DNA of 64,000 bases from DASRJJ01 sp050730855 (GCA_050730855.1 JBOHNU010000001.1:1-64000); one strand, 5' to 3'. Numbered from the stretch's first letter, positions 7,707 through 16,718 are shown. The notes: generated from the letters alone by a model not told the origin. Numbers and translations: made by a program.

Positions 7707-8612
7707 TCATTCGAGAATACCTTCTAAAAAATGAGGAATGATTTTATCCGTAAGTAACCTATCGGTGAGCCTGACAGGTTTAGGGGCACCGGTTATGCTG
7801 TCACTTACGATGACGGCTTTCGTCAAACGGCTTAATTTTTCATAGCTGTCATCTAAAAATATGCCGTGAGTGGCAACGCAGTAGATGTCGGTAATCCCTT
7901 CTGTGCTTAAATTATGTATTGCCTGCAACATCGTCGTGCCTGTACTCATCATGTCATCTATGAGCACTACCGTTGGATGCTCCAGCACCAGATGATCTGA
8001 TGTAAGCCCGACAACTTCGCGTTTGCTGACATGGCCATCATGCACGTAGCTACCACGTTCTTTGTGCATAAATTGCCCATCTGCTTGTCGTACTAAGGGG
8101 CTCGCTCCTTTATCGGGCCCCACGAGATGGAAAGGTTTATTGCCGGTGTGCCTTGTCCTGAATACTTCAAGTAAGATACTGGCTGCATCGATACTCGTTA
8201 TCGGAAGTTCTTCATAAACCATATCGCGTTTTTCTCGCATAAAGTGACAATCTAATGTGTATAGCCGCCTACAGCCCATATTAGACAAAAGGCGGCACAG
8301 ACTGGCTGCCCCCAGAGCCTCGCCCGGCAGGCTACGCTTGTCTTGGCGCGAATATGGTAAGTATGGACTGAAAATACTAACATCGGTAACACCAAGATCT
8401 TTTAAGAGATCGACAAGTAACACCAAGCGAATTATCTGCTCGTTTTGTTCAGGGTAAAGCCTATGAACGATCAGCGCCGATTTACCCGATTGCACTCGAC
8501 CCATATCTTTTATCACACAGTGTGTATCGCCATCTGGAAAACTGGAGAAAGCCACGTTTATTTTATCCATATCACCGGAGGAATCGGACAATAGTATAGA
8601 TGTCTCAGACAT
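7707..8612 (-). CDS. prs: ribose-phosphate pyrophosphokinase (PRPP synthetase)-like
   Basis: Makes PRPP from ribose-5-phosphate and ATP in the characterised family. It has FPDGD near residue 26, the flexible-loop SPYLPYSRQDK about 82-92, and the PRPP loop VLIDDMMSTGTT about 216-227. At 301 residues it has the usual length. The catalytic-loop region is divergent (GPDKGAS in place of the usual SPD-GG), so activity on a related pentose phosphate is possible. It is the last gene of a packed five-gene leftward operon, 13 bp after the NDK-like gene. A housekeeping prs may exist elsewhere. Confidence 0.85.
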   Translation of the reverse strand: MSETSILLSDSSGDMDKINVAFSSFPDGDTHCVIKDMGRVQSGKSALIVHRLYPEQNEQIIRLVLLVDLLKDLGVTDVSIFSPYLPYSRQDKRSLPGEALGAASLCRLLSNMGCRRLYTLDCHFMREKRDMVYEELPITSIDAASILLEVFRTRHTGNKPFHLVGPDKGASPLVRQADGQFMHKERGSYVHDGHVSKREVVGLTSDHLVLEHPTVVLIDDMMSTGTTMLQAIHNLSTEGITDIYCVATHGIFLDDSYEKLSRLTKAVIVSDSITGAPKPVRLTDRLLTDKIIPHFLEGILE

Positions 8613-8625
8613 AATCGCTTTTCTG

Positions 8626-9303
8626 TTATTCTTGATGAGTTTTTACGAAGTCAACTACAGGATAACCTTGCCCCTCAAGCTCACTGAAGTCGTGGCGGGT
8701 AAATAAATAAGTCATGGCCGTGGCTACTTCCTGAGGCGTGTCGCAAACATGAATAGAGTTGTGCACGACGGGTGAAAATGCCCGTCTATACTCTTCATCG
8801 CTCAACATAGAGCCTGCTTCGCGTGAATAGTGTCTATAAGGGATTTGGAGCGCACCGCGGACACCGCGAGCAGCAGTAACGAGTTCGCCACACTCGTCGA
8901 AAGTCTCAGCTTGGCCTTTAACCTTTGTGAGGAATAGAGCCATCTCTTCTTCACTACCGTTGTGTCCAAGAAGCAAGAAAGCCACGCGACTGCGATAATA
9001 CTCCGAAATCATCGGGAAATAACGCTTATTCCGGAGATCATCATAAAATACGTTAAGCAAGGTACGGCCATAAGGCACTGCTGCCAGATCGCGATAATAT
9101 TGACCACACAAAGTCACTTTGTCAAGCTCGTCCACAAAATCGCAACCTGGTCGTTGAAAGACAGGCTGAACGTCACCCTCAAAGGTTGCAACAAGAAGGG
9201 GATCGAAGACTGATTGTAAGGCATCCGGTTTTAGCATAATGAGCCCGAATGTTTGCGGAGTCTTATTTGTTTCGGATTGAGCTGGTGTCAGGAATTCGGC
9301 CAT
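8626..9303 (-). CDS. nucleoside-diphosphate-kinase-like protein
   Basis: Resembles NDK, which moves a phosphate from NTPs to NDPs through a phospho-histidine. The opening strand FGLIMLKPDAL, the central ARGVRGAL, and NSIHVCDT (equivalent to the NDK NxxHGSDS motif with the active His) are all recognisable. At about 225 residues it is longer than usual NDK (about 140), with an inserted region of about 60 residues after the first strand. The frame is open back to 9408, but the ATG at 9303 lies 4 nt after the upstream gene's stop and removes a 100-bp overlap, so it is preferred. Confidence 0.7.
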   Translation of the reverse strand: MAEFLTPAQSETNKTPQTFGLIMLKPDALQSVFDPLLVATFEGDVQPVFQRPGCDFVDELDKVTLCGQYYRDLAAVPYGRTLLNVFYDDLRNKRYFPMISEYYRSRVAFLLLGHNGSEEEMALFLTKVKGQAETFDECGELVTAARGVRGALQIPYRHYSREAGSMLSDEEYRRAFSPVVHNSIHVCDTPQEVATAMTYLFTRHDFSELEGQGYPVVDFVKTHQE

Positions 9304-9307
9304 ATAC

Positions 9308-10729
9308 TTAGCTGGTCCGTTTATCAAATAAGCCTGTGCGCGCCTCTTGATCGGGTAGGCCACTTTTGTGGCGTTTAAGAATGTCGCCGTAGTCCAGCGG
9401 TTCAACATTCGTTGGGTTTAGGTTAAGTTCTTCCGTAATCAGTCTCAGCTTTTCTGGCGTAGGCGCTTCTATCTCAAGATAATCGCCGATCCCTTCTGGT
9501 AAGGTGTCAAACAGGGCATGGCAATCCTCCCGCTTATAAATTGACCGTCTTTTAGCGAGTAAAATGCGATGGGCCGGGAATACGGTTTTAACCTGAGTAA
9601 TTAGTTCGTTAAAACGCGCGGCGTCATATTCGTGAATAGAAGGGGGTAGCGATTTGCCGGTAGCGTTCTCAAGAATTTGATTGATTTGCCCAAACACGAC
9701 GTCATCAACCTCCGAAAAGCGGTATTCTAACTCGTAATATTCCTGAAAATCCGTAGCGTTGCCCTTAACTTTAACTGTAACGAGGACGTCGTCCTGGCCA
9801 GCTTCAGCAAGAATTTGCCGAAAGCGCAGCAGAATTCCGTGTTCGCGGCACATAAAATCCTCGGTGTCAGGCAGAAAGTCGGTTTCGGTTTGCGCGCCCT
9901 CAAAAACGAACCCAGCAGCTTGGATTCGCTGTTCAATAGCGCTTCTCTCTTCTGTAGAAGGGAGTTGATATTTTATTTCACATTCATGAAAAAAAGTCGG
10001 AGCCATTTGTTCCTCCTCATTACTTTGTTTAATAATAACAGGCCTTACCCAATCAGTATTCTCAACCACGATGTCGGCTAAGTCTGCCGGATTGACCGTA
10101 CTAATATAACGCTGTTGGGCAGGCAAATATTTATCGCGGTACTTATCAAGAACAGTCGCTCCAAAACGCGGCACATCCCGTTCTGCCGCTCGCTGCATCA
10201 TGGTGTCAACGGGTATATCTAAGAACACACGGTAGTCGAGATGCGGGGCAATCTCAGGCCGAAAAATAAAAACTCCTTCTATTAGTAGTACGCCGCCCGG
10301 GTGTGCCTCGTAGCGACGAACTAAAGTACGCTCGTCTGTTGCTAACTCAATGTGATTTATGGTGTTACTGAGTCGCCCCTCATAGCGGGCCGGGTACAAA
10401 ATCTGGCCCAACAAAGCGTCGAGGTCAAAGCAGTGGTTGTAGTAGTTTTCTGCAAGATCCGGCGTAGCGTTTCGAACTGCCCTGGGGTTACTAAAGTCAT
10501 CAATGTGTAAGCACTGTACGTGTACGCCTTGCTCGGCTAGGATGTCTTTCAGACCAAGAGCGAACTCAGTCTTACCTGAAGTGTCAACCCCGTTCACACC
10601 TACAATATACGGACGTTCCTGCTGTGCGGTGATCCGAGGCAAAAGCTCGTCACAGACGGCTCTGTACACAAGCTCGCGCTGATTAACTACTGCTTCGCCA
10701 TACTGTGGAATAGTTTCGTCAAATGCCAT
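9308..10729 (-). CDS. uridine-kinase-like P-loop domain fused to a CYTH domain
   Basis: 473 residues in two parts. Residues 1-235 are a uridine/phosphoribulokinase-type kinase: Walker A GVNGVDTSGKT about 44-54, HIDDF at 75-79, LLIEGVF about 148-154. Residues 243-460 are a CYTH domain with the diagnostic E-x-E-x-K signature (ECEIK about 249-253) and paired acidic/basic strands; CYTH enzymes act on triphosphates (thiamine triphosphatase, class IV adenylate cyclase). Just before the CYTH part, a GAGGAGG sits 5 nt ahead of an in-frame ATG at 10006, so a separate CYTH protein could also be made. The start overlaps the PRTase gene by 11 nt. Confidence 0.8.
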   Translation of the reverse strand: MAFDETIPQYGEAVVNQRELVYRAVCDELLPRITAQQERPYIVGVNGVDTSGKTEFALGLKDILAEQGVHVQCLHIDDFSNPRAVRNATPDLAENYYNHCFDLDALLGQILYPARYEGRLSNTINHIELATDERTLVRRYEAHPGGVLLIEGVFIFRPEIAPHLDYRVFLDIPVDTMMQRAAERDVPRFGATVLDKYRDKYLPAQQRYISTVNPADLADIVVENTDWVRPVIIKQSNEEEQMAPTFFHECEIKYQLPSTEERSAIEQRIQAAGFVFEGAQTETDFLPDTEDFMCREHGILLRFRQILAEAGQDDVLVTVKVKGNATDFQEYYELEYRFSEVDDVVFGQINQILENATGKSLPPSIHEYDAARFNELITQVKTVFPAHRILLAKRRSIYKREDCHALFDTLPEGIGDYLEIEAPTPEKLRLITEELNLNPTNVEPLDYGDILKRHKSGLPDQEARTGLFDKRTS

Positions 10730-12233
10730 AGTCGTAAATATCGAACATAAAGTTCAATCCCTCGTAGTCAATAGTATTGGTGTGCGATTGGTAGTAAGCA
10801 ACTAATTTGGCGAAGGCTACATTATCTTTTTCATCGATAGTGAAAATGTCCTTTACAGTCTTTCTGACGTCTTCTTTAAATACCGAACGCTTATCTACAG
10901 CCTCTTCTTGGCTTATGAAATTATCAATAATACGCGCGTAAGGCACGCAATATCCGATACCTTCACCTCGTTGGTCAGTTAACGATGAGAGATCAATTGG
11001 TAAATCGTATGCTTTATGGAACACCAAGTACCACAATAGAGCATAAGTCATCTTTTTTGTTAACTTATTTGACGGCAACCGTATCCATAGCTCTTCAAGC
11101 AGCGCCTGCCAAACTTCGTAGATTTCCATAGACGTTGTAGTGTCTACGGTAAGAGCCAAATACTGCCAGAAGGTCTCCAGATCTATAAAAACGAATCTAC
11201 CGTGAGCACGTTGCCAATAGCCTCGCTCTGTGCGCATACTATTTTCGAACGGATAAAGTACATCATTATTCAGTACTGTTATGTAATCACTTCGCAGATT
11301 GTGACTTACCCTGTCAGCGCATAAGGTATAGAGACGAGTATTGCGCGGGTTTATATCAAAAGCTTTCAGAATGCAGGTGATCGTAAAAAGCGTACGACCA
11401 CGATAAAAAAGGTCATCGACAAATATTGCACGCTCTTCGTTAGCAAGAAGTTTTCGCAGATGGGTACGCTCCAGCAGTATACGTACAATTTCAAGGTAAG
11501 GGATTACGATAGTATCTTGTTCCAGCATATCGTGCATAGCGTTGAACTCTTCAAATAACTTAGAATCGTCGGTTGGGTATGCAAAAGGGGTCTGGATTGT
11601 GGCGCTGCAAAATAGCTCAATAAGTGCAAAGAGTGGCTCGTCGCGTAGGGTGCCGTCGGTGAGTTTTTTGCCATACAATTTTTTACTTTTTTCCCGCAAC
11701 GAAGCTAACTCGGCGGCCGGAAGATTAGACAAGACTACTTGTATGCGACCGGCTTGATCCGAAGAAAGGGGCTTCACGAGGTCTTGCGTGTCGAGTATGG
11801 TTCGCAGTATCGTTGCCAAGGAAGCTTTGCTGGCGCACACCAATTTCACATCGCGCGCCACCCGACCTTTACTTTGTATATAGCGTGTAATATGCCTGTT
11901 TCCACCTTGAACTATGAAAACGGTATCAGCCTGATTCGCTTTAAGAAAATCATCAAGGAGCGGCGGTATGTCGCTGCGCTTTAATGCATAGCCACCACGC
12001 GTGCTGATCTTCCCTCGCAATGGAAGAAGCGGCTTATTGACAAGAGGTACTGGCTCAACACAACTCTCCTTGATAAGTTGCATAACAAGGCTCGTTTCAA
12101 GTTCGTTTGGCGAAAATTTGCCTGCAGATTGCGTTTCTGCGAAGTCGAGCTTAGTCGAAGGCTTAAGTTTAAGCCTACCCCTTTCCTTAAGTTTATTTAA
12201 TACATCCTGGTATGCGGTGTCCGTTTTACGCAT
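10719..12233 (-). CDS. large phosphoribosyltransferase-domain protein of unknown role
   Basis: 504 residues. The only clear motif is a PRTase-type PRPP loop, IFVDDLFYRGRT at about residues 270-281 (compare VDD...TGxT), preceded by a hydrophobic strand. The N-terminal 110 residues and the C-terminal 200 residues match nothing I know. PRTases bind PRPP or bind nucleotides as regulators; PRPP is the product of the last gene in this operon. Its start overlaps the aminotransferase stop by 8 nt and its stop overlaps the kinase-CYTH start by 11 nt, so translation is probably coupled. Substrate is unknown. Confidence 0.7.
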   Translation of the reverse strand: MRKTDTAYQDVLNKLKERGRLKLKPSTKLDFAETQSAGKFSPNELETSLVMQLIKESCVEPVPLVNKPLLPLRGKISTRGGYALKRSDIPPLLDDFLKANQADTVFIVQGGNRHITRYIQSKGRVARDVKLVCASKASLATILRTILDTQDLVKPLSSDQAGRIQVVLSNLPAAELASLREKSKKLYGKKLTDGTLRDEPLFALIELFCSATIQTPFAYPTDDSKLFEEFNAMHDMLEQDTIVIPYLEIVRILLERTHLRKLLANEERAIFVDDLFYRGRTLFTITCILKAFDINPRNTRLYTLCADRVSHNLRSDYITVLNNDVLYPFENSMRTERGYWQRAHGRFVFIDLETFWQYLALTVDTTTSMEIYEVWQALLEELWIRLPSNKLTKKMTYALLWYLVFHKAYDLPIDLSSLTDQRGEGIGYCVPYARIIDNFISQEEAVDKRSVFKEDVRKTVKDIFTIDEKDNVAFAKLVAYYQSHTNTIDYEGLNFMFDIYDYGI

Positions 12234-13251
12234 TCAGAAATTCCTCTATACTTGCAACGAGTTCAGTATTCTCATGAGATGCACCAACTGTTATACGGAT
12301 GGTATCTTCCAATAGCGGCTGATGACCTCTGTGTCGTACCAGAATTCCTTTGTCTTTGAGGTAGTTATGCAGTCTGTGTGAGTCCGGTACTTTAACAAGT
12401 ATGAAGTTGGCATGCGTATCTTTCGTCTGGATACCATGCTTATGTAGTTCAGACAGCAGCAGCTCCTTCTGCCTCAAACAATCTTTAACATACTCCATAA
12501 GGCCATCACGTTGTCGAAGGGCTTGCAGCCCTATATTCTGCGCAATCGCCGAAACATTGTAAGCGTTTTTCAGAGCCATCAATGTCATTACTATCTGATG
12601 GGGAGCGAGCGCGTAGCCCAATCGTATACCTGCTAGCCCCCATGCTTTTGAAAAGCTGCGGAATACAACAATGTTTGGACGAGACAATGCGTACCGAGCA
12701 AGCGAATGCTCCATGCCCGCGAATTCAATGTAAGCTTCATCAATGACAATAGTGCCGTCAAAGAATTTAAGTATTGCTTCTAGCTCGCCAGGGGAAACCA
12801 GACTACCCGTAGGGTTATTAGGATTTATTAGCAGCAACACATCTGCGGATTTAGAGTGCGAGCGTAGTTCGTCGATATTTAGTGAAAAATCATCCTTTAG
12901 TAAGACTTTATGAACTAGAAGACCGCTTTGCAGGGCCTTAGTCTCATAAACCTGGTACGAAGGTTCGTTAATGAGTAAGCCTTTCTTGCAAAATCCCCGC
13001 AATACAAGGTCAATCAGCTCCATGCTGCCTGCCGTCACTAAAACTTGTTCACTTGAGAAACCTGGAGCATGAGTTGCGCAAATTTACTGTCGTAGCTTAG
13101 CACTTACGTTATCAGGATATCGATTAAGAAAAGACATCTCCGATAGGTCAACTGATACCCATTGGCGATAGCTTTCATTCGCGTCCAAAAATATGGCATC
13201 GTCAGTTATTTCGTCGCGCTCGGTCGAGTATGTCGGTATAGCTCGTAACAT
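12226..13251 (-). pseudogene. HisC-like PLP aminotransferase interrupted by an in-frame TAA
   Basis: A continuous frame from the ATG at 13251 reads MLRAIPTYSTERDE, then LDANES and NRYPD, exactly the N-terminal order of histidinol-phosphate aminotransferase. It meets TAA at 13086-13084 (codon 56) and continues in the same frame as SSEQVLVTAGS (usual VGNGS) to the stop at 12226. The total would be 341 aa, normal for HisC. The PLP lysine motif SFSKAWGLAG and NPNNPTG are intact. A GTG at 13038 could start a 270-residue remnant lacking the substrate arm. It is the first gene of the operon. Nonsense mutation, sequencing error and programmed readthrough are all possible. Confidence 0.7.
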
Positions 13252-13396
13252 TATTTAAGTACCCCCTGTCGAAGCTTCGTAAACCTCTTTAAACGGCAAG
13301 CCGAGTTTTTCTCATCCATTCTCGTATTCGTTTCCTTGTTACTAAATTAGACTCTCAAGATTGTTTTCTCGTAAGTTATTGAGCAGTAGCATCTTA

Positions 13397-13753
13397 TTAG
13401 AGCCGCCACACCTCCGCTGTTATAGCTTTATTGCTATAATTGGCTATATGCAATATTAGCTTATGTTGCTTCGGCGTCTCTATACTTGTTACTTGTGTTA
13501 CAACTGAACCTAAAGGTTTTGGATCGGGATTGAGTGCGATAGAGAAACCCTTAGGTGAATTCTCCGTCGAAAAACTCCCCAATAAGACACGTAATTGCTC
13601 TCCTGGCTTAACGTCTATCCGCTCAATAAAGTGGGCATGCTTACTACGCGGGACATCTCTAATAAGATGGTTCGCTTCAATGTCTAAGCTAAATGCATCA
13701 ATCGATACGTCTTTATTATTATCCTCAGTATCTTCTGGTTGTTCACTGGACAC
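13397..13753 (-). CDS. hypothetical beta-rich protein (118 aa)
   Basis: Starts at a GTG and has an acidic first 20 residues, then alternating hydrophobic residues (QLRVLLGSF, HKLILHIANY) that suggest a beta-sandwich. No family recognised and no signal peptide. It lies upstream of the aminotransferase gene on the same strand, 145 bp away, so it may or may not belong to the same transcript. The 145-bp gap holds no gene. Confidence 0.5.
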   Translation of the reverse strand: MSSEQPEDTEDNNKDVSIDAFSLDIEANHLIRDVPRSKHAHFIERIDVKPGEQLRVLLGSFSTENSPKGFSIALNPDPKPLGSVVTQVTSIETPKQHKLILHIANYSNKAITAEVWRL

Positions 13754-14127
13754 GTCGTGAGTATTACCTTTCTTACCCTAACCCCTCTCAAAGGAGGTAG
13801 GCTGGTTTAAGGCACCGCTAAAATTAGATACCCCACCCAGTCAGCGGGTAAATACATTTATCGAGTGGTGCTTTTGATGCAGGTGCGTAAAAGTTCAATT
13901 TAGACAACATTTAGCCTTATAATGAGTACGGGGAATGAACTTCTCTCATATTACATAGCCTTCCTAGCAGCGAATAATCGCCGTAAGGCTTGAAGGAAAA
14001 TCTTACTAATGTTACGATTCGTATTTGGAACATTAGTAAGAGCGGGTTTAAGCGATCGCTCCATTTCATGTTACCTCACAAGCGAGGAAACATACAACAA
14101 TATTTTATATAATTGGTAACCTTACAG
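13754..14127. promoter_or_regulatory. 374-bp divergent regulatory region with a 13-bp inverted repeat
   Basis: No gene is seen here. The region separates the leftward 13397-13753 gene from the rightward HTH-methyltransferase. It holds TATAAT at about 13919-13924, a perfect 13-bp inverted repeat at 14001-14013 / 14029-14041 with a 15-nt spacer and no T-run (so an operator or mRNA hairpin, not a terminator), and a second TATAAT at 14108-14113 that would start transcription at about 14120, next to the ATG at 14128. Confidence 0.5.
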
Positions 14128-15351
14128 ATGCTATACTTTAAAAAAGCCGAATTAGCCGAAACATATCACATATCCGAGAAAACAGTTACCAACTGGATCA
14201 GAGAAGCTAAAGACGGCAAGTTAGATCTAGAACTCCATGAGGCGCATAGCAGGGCATGGATAGCCAATACAACAAGCAATATTGAACTTATTGAACAGTT
14301 AGTAGAAGGCCGAAAAAAATTCCGCAATAGTCGGGGGCTTAAGGCCGTCAAACCAAAACCCGAGTTCTATGAACTATATAACCAGCAACAGATATTTGAC
14401 CTCACCTCCAGCTTGGACATATACCACGAGGTTCCTCTCGATTACGCGTACTTTGACGGAGGCGCTGACTATTGGGATGAATACGCCCAACGGTTGGCTT
14501 CCGAAAAAGTGCCAAACTTTTTAACAAGTACGATCAAGCAGCTAAAAGCTAACCAAGGCTATATTGATGATCTGACATCCCGGTACAAACGGATAAATGT
14601 CGTTGATATCGGGCCCGGCAACGCGCTGCCCGTTAAAGAGTTATTGCAACATCTGCTCGACCAGGGTAAACTAGGCCGGTACATTGCACTCGATATAAGC
14701 CCCTCAATACTAAAAGTCGCCAAGCGAAACGTTGAGAGTTGGTTTGGCTCTAAAGTTGCGTTTGAGGGTCACGAGCTTGATGTCAATCATGACCGGTTCA
14801 CTCACCTGCTTGCCGAGGATGCATTGGGTGAAAATGCAAAGGATGTAGCTAATGTAGTGTTGGCGCTTGGCGGGGGCTTCAGCAATCTGCGCTCACCTGA
14901 TGACGCCTTTAAGACCATCCGTAGTAGCATGAACCGTCAAGACTTATTGGTTTACAACCTCAAGCTCGACAGTAAAACCTCCAGGCAATATTTCGATCTC
15001 GGTATTCGCACGGAATCAGGCCCCCTAGATGCTCACAAAAAGATGCTAGTCGACTTGCTTAACATTGACGAGTCGCTGTATGACGTTGAAGTGGGCTATG
15101 ATGATCAACTACGCGAGCGATACATGCGACTTAGGCTCAAAGTAGCTTTGGCGATTACATTTTCTCTGGAAAAAGGTGACCGCGTTATCGAGTTTAATAA
15201 GAATGATACAATTTTAGTCTGGCGATACTGGCATCAAAGTGTGCAAGAAGTTATAACGCAGCTTACGCACAACCATTTTGACGTACTACAGACCAGCCAA
15301 ACAGAAGATAAAGACTATCTGCTCACTGTGTCACGGGTCAAGTGCGATTAG
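14128..15351 (+). CDS. EgtD-like SAM methyltransferase with N-terminal helix-turn-helix
   Basis: 407 residues. The first about 55 form a transposase/terminase-type HTH (KKAELAETYHISEKTVTNWI). The rest follows the EgtD (histidine-specific methyltransferase) fold: SAM motif VVDIGPGNALP, ALDISPS, LALGGGFSNL, and a C-terminal beta segment. Characterised EgtD trimethylates the alpha-amine of histidine for ergothioneine, but no egtB-like gene is in the window, so the substrate is unknown. The HTH suggests DNA targeting or self-regulation. The TTG at 14113 lies inside the -10 box, so the ATG at 14128 is the start. Opposes an HisC-like operon across a regulatory region. Confidence 0.7.
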   Translation: MLYFKKAELAETYHISEKTVTNWIREAKDGKLDLELHEAHSRAWIANTTSNIELIEQLVEGRKKFRNSRGLKAVKPKPEFYELYNQQQIFDLTSSLDIYHEVPLDYAYFDGGADYWDEYAQRLASEKVPNFLTSTIKQLKANQGYIDDLTSRYKRINVVDIGPGNALPVKELLQHLLDQGKLGRYIALDISPSILKVAKRNVESWFGSKVAFEGHELDVNHDRFTHLLAEDALGENAKDVANVVLALGGGFSNLRSPDDAFKTIRSSMNRQDLLVYNLKLDSKTSRQYFDLGIRTESGPLDAHKKMLVDLLNIDESLYDVEVGYDDQLRERYMRLRLKVALAITFSLEKGDRVIEFNKNDTILVWRYWHQSVQEVITQLTHNHFDVLQTSQTEDKDYLLTVSRVKCD

Positions 15352-15395
15352 GACTGAATGGGTTTAGTGCGAAACTTCAACGATCGACCAAGGCC

Positions 15396-16223
15396 TTAGA
15401 TGTCTTCCCAAATCTTGCCCGTAATCCCTAGTTTTTTAACTTGCTCTGTAGTTGCAAGTCTCAGAGTAATCTCTTCATTATCCTCCTGTCCAATATCTTC
15501 TAGTCGCTTGCGTATATATCGTTTTGCATAAATAAGTTCAGCTAATGTCGGACAGGCAATAAGAATAATCGGCAACTCGCTGTCTTCTGTGCCTTTCTCC
15601 CATTCGTCGCCATCCAGAAAGTCGACATAGTCTTTGAGTTTTTTCTTGACCATATAACGTGGCGTGGTTGCGTCAAGAATTTCGGCTAAGTAGGTCGCCG
15701 TCATAAGGCCATCCTCGTTATCTTGTTCTTTCAAATAGCACAAGCTTGGATGTACAAACTCGCTCTCGTTCAAAAAGTAGTACTCATTGTCGCGATCGGC
15801 GTAGTCGGCTTCCATAGTGTATGTATATGTCACGCCGCTACTGCCAGCGCTCCGAGCTTCCATGTTGATGCAGCAATCGGCCAACAGCAGGCATCGATCT
15901 ATAAATGTTCGCTTGCGAGAGGACTCAGTGTAACGTTTACGCAACTCTTCTGCAGAATACTCGCCAAACTGCCTCAAAAGCCGTATGCCGTTAAGTCCTA
16001 AGTAGTAGATAGCTGGCTTCGTACTTTCAATAAGATCATCGGGTTGATATATCCATTCGATATATTGTTTCTGCCTAAGGTCTTTAAGCCAAGAACTAAT
16101 ACGCCTTTTGTCGGTATGGTGCATGAAAAATTGAACTTGTTTTCGGCTGAGAAATCTATGTCTGTATAAAAGGCGTATTAGTTCTTGTTGTTTGGTAGTT
16201 ATGGTAGGCAATGGTTGTGTCAT
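15396..16223 (-). CDS. replication-relaxation (Replic_Relax) family protein
   Basis: Winged-helix N-terminal part (QQELIRLLYRHRFLSRKQV, then SSWLKDLRQKQYIE) followed by a mixed alpha/beta C-terminal part (AEILDATTPRYMVKKKLKDY): the Replic_Relax family found on plasmids and integrative elements, where it is thought to bind the origin or transfer region. 275 residues from the ATG at 16223; the frame extends to a TTG at 16301 through low-complexity Thr-rich sequence that I judge not translated. Together with the VirD4-like ATPase and the serine recombinase it marks this island as a plasmid-derived or conjugative element. Confidence 0.75.
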   Translation of the reverse strand: MTQPLPTITTKQQELIRLLYRHRFLSRKQVQFFMHHTDKRRISSWLKDLRQKQYIEWIYQPDDLIESTKPAIYYLGLNGIRLLRQFGEYSAEELRKRYTESSRKRTFIDRCLLLADCCINMEARSAGSSGVTYTYTMEADYADRDNEYYFLNESEFVHPSLCYLKEQDNEDGLMTATYLAEILDATTPRYMVKKKLKDYVDFLDGDEWEKGTEDSELPIILIACPTLAELIYAKRYIRKRLEDIGQEDNEEITLRLATTEQVKKLGITGKIWEDI

Positions 16224-16376
16224 GGTGTCATGAGTAGTGAGTGTTTGAGCGTTGGTAGTTGGGGGGTGTTTGTTGCGAGGGCGGAGTATATTATTTGCCA
16301 ATCCCGCCTACTCCGTATATTTATAGGGTAGATGATACGAAAATTCAACGATAACACCTTAGATTAGATACTAAAA

Positions 16377-16402
16377 TGTCCCCGACCTGGGGACAGTTTT
16401 AT
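16377..16402. terminator. bidirectional hairpin terminator
   Basis: TGTCCCC-gacct-GGGGACA (16377-16395), with GTTTTAT after it on the + strand and TTTTAG after it on the - strand. It lies downstream of the leftward 16440-16718 gene and upstream of the Replic_Relax gene, separating their transcripts. Confidence 0.7.
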
Positions 16403-16439
16403 AGCAATAAATTAGAACTGAATTGTTTTATCTCGGTAC

Positions 16440-16718
16440 TTAATCCTGAGTTTCGTTGCTTGATGTGTTGGCCAATATCTTGGCAACTTCATCTGCGAAA
16501 AGCGCAAAGTCTTCGTCAGGTACCGACGGGTCATTCTCTTGCACTTGATGTGCTAGAGCATACAGCTTCATGACTTCTATAGCGAGCTTGGGATTTCGAG
16601 TTGCCAGGAAAGCGATATTAAAACCTATTGCATCAAGGTTTGAGCCGTGCGCGGAGCTTGCTAGGCCGGTTGGCCGGTCTTCGCGGATGTTTAACTTGGT
16701 GGATTTTGCATCGGACAT
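16440..16718 (-). CDS. hypothetical protein (92 aa)
   Basis: Unrecognised small protein. Polar N terminus, then a helical segment (AFLATRNPKLAIEVMKLYALAHQ) and an acidic helical C terminus. A TATTCT-like -10 box ends about 10 nt before the ATG on this strand, consistent with a very short leader. It is divergent from the ART-like gene at 16820, with 100 bp between them. It is followed by a clear hairpin terminator. Confidence 0.6.
   Translation of the reverse strand: MSDAKSTKLNIREDRPTGLASSAHGSNLDAIGFNIAFLATRNPKLAIEVMKLYALAHQVQENDPSVPDEDFALFADEVAKILANTSSNETQD

Noticed and set aside
13779..13800. ACCCTAACCCCTCTC segment resembling REP-type repeats
   Set aside because: Only one short copy, with no partner arm longer than a few bases. 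Not enough for a repeat call.
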